Of a DNA stretch of 9,930 nt, positions 1 through 5,341 are shown in pieces. The notes under the pieces are model-generated. The model was not told the DNA's origin. It made no database searches and saw only the letters and a program-made list of their open reading frames with translations. The stretch is from Thermoplasmata archaeon (GTDB lineage: Archaea > Thermoplasmatota > Thermoplasmata > Halarchaeoplasmatales > Halarchaeoplasmataceae), in assembly GCA_019594195.1 (NCBI GenBank), contig JAFDTP010000065.1, positions 1 to 9,930 on the forward strand, written 5' to 3'. The translations under genes and the position numbers were made by a program. The number at the start of each line of letters is the position of its first letter. Position 1 is the first letter of the stretch.

Positions 1-432
1 AAATGGATTGGAGATGTGGAATCAGGATATTGGGTTGGAATAGAATTGGAAATAAAAGGTGAATTTCCTTCCGAATATAGTTTAGATGAACTAATATTAA
101 AGGCGCAAGTGATAGAGAGTCCAGCTATTGAAGAAAATTATAATGACTGGCTTACTGCTTCTTGGGATTCAGAGGGATTAGATTTATGGGGGTTCGAAAA
201 AAATAACCCTGGTAGTGTAGGTGAAGAAAAGAGCTTCATCGGAGCCGATGTTGAGGATAATAACTTTTCCTCTAACGTTCGTTTAATTAATGAACATTCT
301 TACAAAGGCAGTTTAGCCGAAGAACCGATAACTCTTGAGATCAAAGCGATTTTGCGTGGATTAGGAGAAGATGTAACAGCAACAACTAGAGTCTCATTTA
401 CGCAAGAGGAGATGAAGTATGAAGATTTCTGA
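1..432 (+). CDS. Surface/exported protein, 5'-partial, paralogue of the next gene
   Basis: The frame is open from base 1. A GTG at 16 is available, but it is probably internal: the residues KWIG before it align with PIYVG (about residues 87-90) of the next gene, so some 85 N-terminal residues are expected upstream of the window. The visible 143 residues look like one beta-rich domain without cysteine or a membrane segment. They match the C-terminal domain of the next protein: KGEF versus RGEF, GLDLW versus GLTLW, and ITLEIKAILRGLGEDVT versus HTLELEAIVGGLSEDVT. The stop lies 14 bases inside the next gene, so the two are cotranscribed. Composition is AT-rich (about 33% GC over the first 120 bases). 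I recognise no family. An extracellular or cell-surface role is inferred from the paralogue, whose N-terminus is hydrophobic. Confidence 0.75.
   Translation, partial: KWIGDVESGYWVGIELEIKGEFPSEYSLDELILKAQVIESPAIEENYNDWLTASWDSEGLDLWGFEKNNPGSVGEEKSFIGADVEDNNFSSNVRLINEHSYKGSLAEEPITLEIKAILRGLGEDVTATTRVSFTQEEMKYEDF
406..424 (+). repeat. Duplicated gene-junction sequence, copy 1 (ribosome site and start of gene 2)
   Basis: GAGGAG at 406-411 sits 7 bases before the ATG at 419 and is the likely ribosome-binding site. The 13-mer ATGAAGTATGAAG (412-424) recurs exactly at 1047-1059, again just after a GAGG-type site and across the start of the next gene. The ATG at 412 is in the frame of the upstream gene, so it is not the start of gene 2. 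Confidence 0.7.
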
Positions 433-1057
433 GAAAAACAAGACCCGCCTGATGGTGATACCGATCGTAGCGATGCTGGCGGTGACGATGGTCGTTGCCG
501 GGTGGCAGCATGAAGAGGAGCAATTAGAGATAGATGTCGATGAAGGATACGATGAGATAGTGATACCGGAGGAAGAGGTACCAGCTGAAAACGAAGTAGA
601 AAATTATCCACAGAACAAGTCGATGGCAACCACCTATGTGAACAATGAGAGTTCCCTGGAATTTGAAGTGGAACCGATATACGTGGGCCGTACTAAGAGA
701 CAACAAAGTACAAGATTCAATCTCCAGGCAAGAGGAGAATTCGACGAAGACCTTGAGATAGAGGATTTTCAGTTCCAAGTGGTTCAGGAAGTAGGTGATA
801 CTTATTCACTTGGCAATACAGCTAACATAAGCGGTTTGACTCTTTGGGAGTATTCTAAGCAACGAGAGCATCCTGAATCTTATGGTTTTGACGTCGATTC
901 GAATGAATTCACAGCTGAGATAGATTATGTATGGACGATCAGTCGAGAGGATTGGGAAGAACCGCATACGCTGGAATTGGAAGCCATAGTAGGAGGTCTT
1001 TCTGAAGATGTGACCGTCAGTATAGACGTGCATATCGAAGGAGGGAATGAAGTATGA
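419..1057 (+). CDS. Membrane-anchored or secreted acidic surface protein
   Basis: A 212-residue protein. Residues 1-10 are polar and basic. Residues 11-28 (LMVIPIVAMLAVTMVVAG) are a hydrophobic signal peptide or N-terminal anchor. There is no lipobox cysteine and no clear pilin-type cleavage site. A very acidic stretch follows (about residues 31-62), then a beta-rich domain (about 78-207) related to the upstream gene product. The start is supported by GAGGAG 7 bases upstream. The stop overlaps the next start as ATGA, so the two genes are translationally coupled. The segment coding the signal region is about 52% GC, against about 33% in the upstream gene. No family is recognised. The likely role is as an exterior-facing envelope component, perhaps working with the larger secreted protein encoded next. 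That role is inferred from layout and signal sequence only. Confidence 0.85.
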   Translation: MKISEKNKTRLMVIPIVAMLAVTMVVAGWQHEEEQLEIDVDEGYDEIVIPEEEVPAENEVENYPQNKSMATTYVNNESSLEFEVEPIYVGRTKRQQSTRFNLQARGEFDEDLEIEDFQFQVVQEVGDTYSLGNTANISGLTLWEYSKQREHPESYGFDVDSNEFTAEIDYVWTISREDWEEPHTLELEAIVGGLSEDVTVSIDVHIEGGNEV

Positions 1058-1059
1058 AG
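1040..1059 (+). repeat. Duplicated gene-junction sequence, copy 2 (ribosome site and start of gene 3)
   Basis: GGAGG at 1040-1044 lies 9 bases before the ATG at 1054. It is followed by the same ATGAAGTATGAAG 13-mer found at 412-424. Relative to copy 1 there is one extra base before the 13-mer. The upstream gene therefore stops at the ATGA here, whereas at copy 1 the upstream gene reads through to 432. Confidence 0.7.
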
Positions 1060-2718
1060 CGGAAATTGATTACTTGGGTTGCAGTACTAGTTCTGATCTC
1101 AGTAGGCTTTTCAGTGTTAACTGTAAATGTATCTGCTGAACAGGATGTGCCTGAACCCGACAACGACAAAAGCATATTTTTTATGGAACCAAATTCTACT
1201 GAGAACTACTACTACAACTATACTTCAGAGATACATGCAGATAGAAATGTATTAGGGGACTCCGAGGGTTGGTATGGACCTGACTTTTACTATGATAATC
1301 AGATCCAGCTTACAGCACATGTGAAATATGTAGCGGGTACTGAAACGGATAACATTATTAGGGTCTATGTGGCAGCTCAGGGAGCATATGAATATAATGA
1401 AACAGCAACCCCTGGTAACCCTGATCCTGGAGGAGTGGATTGGGGAATTGATTATGCTGGTACCACTCATGTTCCTATCCAAGCCGAGATTGCTGATATT
1501 GAAGGTGGAGATGTATCCTCATCAATTGAAGGTTTAAACACTCTTGGTAATACAGTTAGCGGCGACAACATGGCACTTGGTGAGAATAAAGATAGAGAGG
1601 ATCGTGATTTGCTTATGGATACATTGAAATTCGGAGGTACTGCTATAAAAGAGGGTGTTCTTGATTTTAAAGCCCCTGACGGTGTATCGACTGTTTTAGG
1701 TACTCTTGAAGCGTATGATGAGTATTTAAATCCTCATTTTAAGCCTGATATTGAACCCCATCCAGAAGATGAAGACAATGATTTTACTGAATATCCGTAT
1801 GATCAAAAGCAGAAAACCTGGCCTTTAGATTACGAAGATTACGGAGGGGAAGAGGACCCGGACAATGAACGTAGTTACTCAGCGGCTGCAGCTTTTACTA
1901 TGCATGTAGATAACGATGAGATTCTAGACAGTCTCACCCTGGAATTTTCGGCTAGAAACATCCTAGATATCTGGTTTGAAGACTCAACTCCTAGTGAATA
2001 TGCAGACACCACGGAAGGACCCGAAACTTCGGTAGAGATCCAGATCAGGAACGCTGAGATAGAAGAAGTAGAATCAGATAACAAGGACTCGTACGGAGAT
2101 TCGGTAAGTGTCACGAACAGAGATGGCAGCCTGTACTGGGACGATGAGATATCGGTGTTGTTGAACGATCAAGGATGGGGTTATTACTTAGGGTTCGCAT
2201 ATTATCCAAAAGTTCCTGAAATCGATTTAAGTGTAAATTGGGACGATGGAACAGAGGAAACGTTGAAAGAGAACTGGGAGCCGTACGAGTGGGACGTCAA
2301 CATTGGTGTTGGCTATTCCGTCAGGCGTGACAAAGAAACCTCCATCTCCCACGTGTATGATCTGGAAGACGATCTAGGCATGGAGTACGGCGATGATGTG
2401 ACGGTCACGATCGAGATAACGGCGGAAGTGTTAGACCAATACGGCGGCTGGGAGGAGACCATATCCTACGACTTAACGATCAGATACAGAGAACCATATA
2501 GTAGCTCCCCTCCAGGAGGAGGAGGCGGCGGCGCGATCCCTACCGGAGGAGACTTTTCCACCTTTACCAGAGATAGCTCTCGACCGGTACAGTATATCTC
2601 AACGGATGAAGCTACAGGTCTCCTAGAAGAAAAGGATATATGGTTACTCAGCCATAACGAGGCTATATATCTGGTCGACGAGACGGAGGACGAGACCGAG
2701 TTCTACCTCGTTGATTGA
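1054..2718 (+). CDS. Large secreted protein with PKD-like domain and Gly-rich linker
   Basis: A 554-residue exported protein. Residues 1-28 form a classic Sec signal peptide: MKRK, then a hydrophobic core, with likely cleavage after VSA at 28. N-x-S/T sequons lie at about 47, 55 and 115. Two beta-rich segments (about 80-150 and 275-335) flank a less structured acidic region. Residues 388-478 resemble a PKD-type beta sandwich: LSVNWDDGTEET, then ISHVYD, then DDVTVTIEIT. A PPGGGGGG linker follows (about 486-493), then an acidic tail in which YLVD occurs at 539-542 and at the end, 551-554. No C-terminal membrane segment or sorting signal is visible, so surface attachment would need a partner, possibly the preceding protein. 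The ATGA overlap and GGAGG site fix the start. GC is about 36% at 1681-1800 and about 53% at 2281-2400, so composition is mosaic. Specific function is unknown. Confidence 0.87.
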   Translation: MKRKLITWVAVLVLISVGFSVLTVNVSAEQDVPEPDNDKSIFFMEPNSTENYYYNYTSEIHADRNVLGDSEGWYGPDFYYDNQIQLTAHVKYVAGTETDNIIRVYVAAQGAYEYNETATPGNPDPGGVDWGIDYAGTTHVPIQAEIADIEGGDVSSSIEGLNTLGNTVSGDNMALGENKDREDRDLLMDTLKFGGTAIKEGVLDFKAPDGVSTVLGTLEAYDEYLNPHFKPDIEPHPEDEDNDFTEYPYDQKQKTWPLDYEDYGGEEDPDNERSYSAAAAFTMHVDNDEILDSLTLEFSARNILDIWFEDSTPSEYADTTEGPETSVEIQIRNAEIEEVESDNKDSYGDSVSVTNRDGSLYWDDEISVLLNDQGWGYYLGFAYYPKVPEIDLSVNWDDGTEETLKENWEPYEWDVNIGVGYSVRRDKETSISHVYDLEDDLGMEYGDDVTVTIEITAEVLDQYGGWEETISYDLTIRYREPYSSSPPGGGGGGAIPTGGDFSTFTRDSSRPVQYISTDEATGLLEEKDIWLLSHNEAIYLVDETEDETEFYLVD

Positions 2719-2730
2719 TGTAAAAAACCC

Positions 2731-2759
2731 TTTTCTTTCTTTTATCTTTATCTCTTCTC
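2731..2759 (+). terminator. T-rich archaeal-type terminator after the surface-protein cassette
   Basis: A pyrimidine stretch with several T runs (TTTTCTTTCTTTTATCTTTA and more) begins 12 bases after the stop at 2718. Archaeal RNA polymerase commonly terminates at such U-rich tracts. The segment around 2741-2750 may double as a weak TATA-like element for the next gene. Confidence 0.55.
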
Positions 2760-2776
2760 ATAACAACAAATACTAA

Positions 2777-2785
2777 ATGTACAAC
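2777..2785 (+). promoter_or_regulatory. ATGTACAAC motif upstream of the regulator gene
   Basis: ATGTACAAC contains the palindrome TGTACA and lies 16 bases before the ATG at 2802. The same 9-mer occurs upstream of the glutamate dehydrogenase gene (3946-3954). It directly overlaps or follows TATA-like sequence (TACTAAAT, 2771-2778), a position suited to repression of the gene's own promoter. Binding by the encoded regulator is inference. Confidence 0.35.
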
Positions 2786-2801
2786 AGGAACATATACGTC
2801 C

Positions 2802-3842
2802 ATGAATTATCGCGAAGATGAGTTAAATCTGCGCCTGCTCCGATATCTGCTTTCTGGAGAGGGCGTGCATGTTAATATAAGTGAACTATCCAAGGAATTG
2901 GATATCCACTGGGCCACAGCAAAAAAGAAGCTGGAAGCCCTTTACGAGGACGAGATATTGAACCCGCCTTTCTATACGTTCCTTCAACTGTTTGAAGAAT
3001 ATCCGTTGCTCGTTTTGGTAAAGGCCGACATGCCGCGTACAAAAGAGATCAAAAATTTTTACCAGGACGATTCACATATATTCGCGGCGTTTTCCTGCAT
3101 GGAAGGATTTTATAACACTTTTTTGATCGAATATTTTAAGGGCTTGGAAGATTACCACTCATGGAGAGGAGAGATCGTCAAGCAGGACAAGATCCCTGAT
3201 AGAGGTGAGAGGACTCCGGCACATGCCGAATTCTTCAGCAATCGATTGACATTCAAATATGAACCAAGGTGTTTCATAAACAGGATGGTCGATGAGTTCG
3301 AAGATAAGGGCTTTATCGAGCTCGATGGCAAAAAGATCGAAGAAGATTCGTTCCGTATCTTGGAAAAAGTAATGAAAGGAGAGAGTATCAGAACAAATTA
3401 TTCTTACATAGGCAGAGAGATCGGCGTTAACAGGAAAACGGTGAAGAGAAGGATAGACTCTCTACTTAGGGACGAGGTAATCGAAAAACCGAAATGCTTC
3501 TTCCCGAATCTTTTCGTCCCACCTGGCTATAACCTGATAATAACTTTGATCGAAGCCATTTCGGATATAGAAGAGATCAAAGAGCATCTTAGAAAAGATG
3601 ATAACATCCCTAGAGCGGTTGAAACAAGTACTGAAAGATATAATTTTTTAGTTTTTTCAGCCTTTGAGAGTGTAGATGAATTTTTTAAATGGGGTGAAAA
3701 GTTGAATTCAAAATATCCGGAAAAGATCGGGGCGATATCAAAGACCATACTTTCTTCGAAGATGATCCATCTTATAGAACCTCAAAAGGTCTCACTAGGA
3801 TTTATAGAAAAAAAGCTATGGGAACTAAAAAGAAATTATTAA
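2802..3842 (+). CDS. Lrp/AsnC-like regulator with two fused HTH-effector halves
   Basis: A 346-residue probable DNA-binding regulator with an internal duplication. Half one has a winged HTH at about 24-52 (ISELSKELDIHWATAKKKLEAL) and an alpha/beta segment at about 66-127. Half two has a second HTH at about 198-228 (YIGREIGVNRKTVKRRIDSLL) and a similar alpha/beta segment at about 242-318 (LIITLIEAISDIEEIKEHLR). Lrp/AsnC proteins are typically about 150 residues, with one HTH and one RAM effector domain, and dimerise, so this chain looks like a covalent pair. The start is an ATG with only a weak AGGA (2786-2789) upstream. The gene stands alone between a T-rich terminator and the gdhA promoter. 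Its neighbour is an amino-acid catabolic/anabolic enzyme, a common Lrp-type target, so control of gdhA is plausible. The ligand is unknown. The effector segments are assigned by layout and are less certain than the HTHs. Confidence 0.8.
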   Translation: MNYREDELNLRLLRYLLSGEGVHVNISELSKELDIHWATAKKKLEALYEDEILNPPFYTFLQLFEEYPLLVLVKADMPRTKEIKNFYQDDSHIFAAFSCMEGFYNTFLIEYFKGLEDYHSWRGEIVKQDKIPDRGERTPAHAEFFSNRLTFKYEPRCFINRMVDEFEDKGFIELDGKKIEEDSFRILEKVMKGESIRTNYSYIGREIGVNRKTVKRRIDSLLRDEVIEKPKCFFPNLFVPPGYNLIITLIEAISDIEEIKEHLRKDDNIPRAVETSTERYNFLVFSAFESVDEFFKWGEKLNSKYPEKIGAISKTILSSKMIHLIEPQKVSLGFIEKKLWELKRNY

Positions 3843-3857
3843 GAGTCACACATATAA

Positions 3858-3899
3858 TTTTATTTCACATGCTCTCTATAACTGTAAAATTTTAGTTTT
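3858..3899 (+). terminator. Possible T-rich terminator after the regulator gene
   Basis: Short T clusters, TTTTATTT at 3858-3865 and TTTTAGTTTT at 3890-3899, follow the stop at 3842 in a 185-base intergenic region. No strong hairpin precedes them. Weak support. Confidence 0.3.
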
Positions 3900-3932
3900 A
3901 ATGGTATCTCACTTTGTCACTTAAATTCATCT

Positions 3933-3954
3933 TTTATAAACCAATATGTACAAC
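3933..3954 (+). promoter_or_regulatory. Upstream TATA-like box plus ATGTACAAC motif before gdhA
   Basis: TTTATAAA (3933-3940) resembles an archaeal TATA box. Five bases later comes ATGTACAAC (3946-3954), identical to the motif before the regulator gene. A CAAC...GTTG inverted repeat (3951-3954 and 3962-3965) partly overlaps it. This could be a distal promoter or an operator about 60 bp upstream of a transcript started from the proximal box at 3981. Confidence 0.4.
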
Positions 3955-3980
3955 TAACTTGGTTGATTATGTAAAAAGGT

Positions 3981-3988
3981 TTTTTATA
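3981..3988 (+). promoter_or_regulatory. Proximal TATA-like box for gdhA
   Basis: TTTTTATA at 3981-3988 would place transcription start near 4010-4014, just upstream of the ribosome site at 4016. It is the better placed of the two TATA-like elements for a short-leader transcript. Confidence 0.45.
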
Positions 3989-4015
3989 GTACCCCTCTTT
4001 TCCGAAAATACCGCA

Positions 4016-4022
4016 AGGTGAG
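4016..4022 (+). promoter_or_regulatory. Ribosome-binding site of gdhA
   Basis: AGGTGAG matches the complement of the 16S rRNA 3' end (GGAGGTGA core) and ends 5 bases before the ATG at 4028. It supports that start over any internal one. Confidence 0.7.
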
Positions 4023-4027
4023 AAAAA

Positions 4028-5314
4028 ATGGCAGATGAAGGATATAATCCGTATAAGATGGCCCAACAGCAGTTTGACAGGATAGCCGATAAATTGGATC
4101 TCGATGAGGCATTGAGGGACCTTTTAAGAGAACCGATAAGGGAATATCATTTTAATTTGCCCGTAAAGATGGACGATGGCAGTACTGAAGTTTTCAAAGC
4201 ATACAGAGTCCAGCATAACGATGCGTTAGGGCCGTGCAAAGGCGGTATCAGATTCCATCCGGAAGAAACAGCTGACACTGTAAGAGCTCTTGCGATGTGG
4301 ATGACTTGGAAGACCGCGGTTGCAGACATCCCGTTAGGTGGAGGCAAGGGAGGAGTAATATGCGATCCGCATGATCTTTCAGATAGAGAACAGGAAAGGA
4401 TCTGTAGAGAATATATCAAAAAGATAAACAAGAACATCGGACCTCTTCAGGACGTTCCGGCTCCAGATGTGATGACCAGTGCTCAACACATGCTGTGGAT
4501 GATGGATGAGTATGAAAACATAGAAGGCGGTAAATATCCTGGAGTTATAACCGGTAAACCACAAGATATGGGTGGTTCAAAAGGAAGGACCGAAGCCACC
4601 GGTTATGGTGTGATTTATGTTTTGAGAGAACTGCTCAAAGAACTTGACAGAGATATTGAGGAGACGACTGCGTCTATCCAGGGATTCGGAAATGTCGCTC
4701 AGTATGCAGCGGAACTCTTCATCGAATACGGCGGAACCGTCGTTTCGGTCTCGTGTTGGGATCAAGAAGATGAGAAAGCTTACAGCTATTACAAAGAAGG
4801 CGGAATAGACCTCGAAGAACTCAGAGGAATAACCGATAAGTTCGGTTCGATAGACAAGAAGAAAGCAGAAGAGAAGGGCTATGAAAGACTACCTGGTGAT
4901 GATTGGCTGACACACGAAGTAGATGTTTTGATACCGGCAGCATTGGAAAACGCGATCTCTGAAGACAACGTACATGATATTCCAGACGCTGTGGACATAA
5001 TAATATCCGGAGCCAACGGTCCTATAACCCCTGAAGCCGACGATATATTAGAAGATAGAGATATGATCGTCGTTCCTGACTTCCTAGCCAACGCAGGCGG
5101 AGTCACATGCAGTTACTTCGAACAAGTTCAGAGCAACCAAAATTACTACTGGCCCAAAGATGAAGTCCTTGGTAAGTTGGATAACAGCATGACAGATGCA
5201 TTCTACGAGGTGTGGGATCTCGCCCAGAAGAAGGACGTCAGGATGAGAGACGCCGCTTATATGATAGCTATTCAGAAAGTGGCGGAAGCCTGCGAAGCCA
5301 GAGGTTGGGTATAA
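4028..5314 (+). CDS. gdhA: Glutamate dehydrogenase (Glu/Leu/Phe/Val dehydrogenase family)
   Basis: A full-length 428-residue cytoplasmic enzyme. The family interconverts glutamate with 2-oxoglutarate and ammonia using NAD(P). Visible signatures are KGGIRFHPEE (K71, carboxylate binding), MTWKTAVADIPLGGGKGG (K95, and catalytic K107), PAPDVMT (D147, proton transfer), GKPQDMGGSKGRTEATGYGV (177-195) and the nucleotide-binding turn GFGNVA (219-224). Near the C-terminus are NGPITPEA and FLANAGGVTCSYFE. The second strand of the Rossmann fold ends in SCWDQEDEKAY instead of the SDSKGG-type turn of Pyrococcus enzymes. It matches a subfamily I recall with a CWDxxDKKAY pattern, so cofactor preference is not assigned. 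The usual EGANGP reads SGANGP here (S327). The gene has its own promoter and a strong ribosome site. A Lrp-like regulator gene lies upstream. Glutamate is favoured as substrate, but other amino acids are possible. Confidence 0.92.
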   Translation: MADEGYNPYKMAQQQFDRIADKLDLDEALRDLLREPIREYHFNLPVKMDDGSTEVFKAYRVQHNDALGPCKGGIRFHPEETADTVRALAMWMTWKTAVADIPLGGGKGGVICDPHDLSDREQERICREYIKKINKNIGPLQDVPAPDVMTSAQHMLWMMDEYENIEGGKYPGVITGKPQDMGGSKGRTEATGYGVIYVLRELLKELDRDIEETTASIQGFGNVAQYAAELFIEYGGTVVSVSCWDQEDEKAYSYYKEGGIDLEELRGITDKFGSIDKKKAEEKGYERLPGDDWLTHEVDVLIPAALENAISEDNVHDIPDAVDIIISGANGPITPEADDILEDRDMIVVPDFLANAGGVTCSYFEQVQSNQNYYWPKDEVLGKLDNSMTDAFYEVWDLAQKKDVRMRDAAYMIAIQKVAEACEARGWV

Positions 5315-5320
5315 ATATAA
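5312..5320 (+). promoter_or_regulatory. TATA-like box that would give a leaderless transcript
   Basis: TAAATATAA overlaps the gdhA stop codon and is centred about 26 bp before the ATG at 5342. No convincing ribosome site lies directly before that ATG, only a distant AGGA. Transcription starting at or beside the ATG would make a leaderless mRNA, which is common in archaea. Confidence 0.45.
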
Positions 5321-5341
5321 GGATTCCCATAACCCAAGTGC

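Noticed and set aside
300..629. A 109-codon - strand open frame across the first gene junction
   Set aside because: It is antisense to two overlapping + strand genes with clear paralogy and ribosome sites. No start context or family features.
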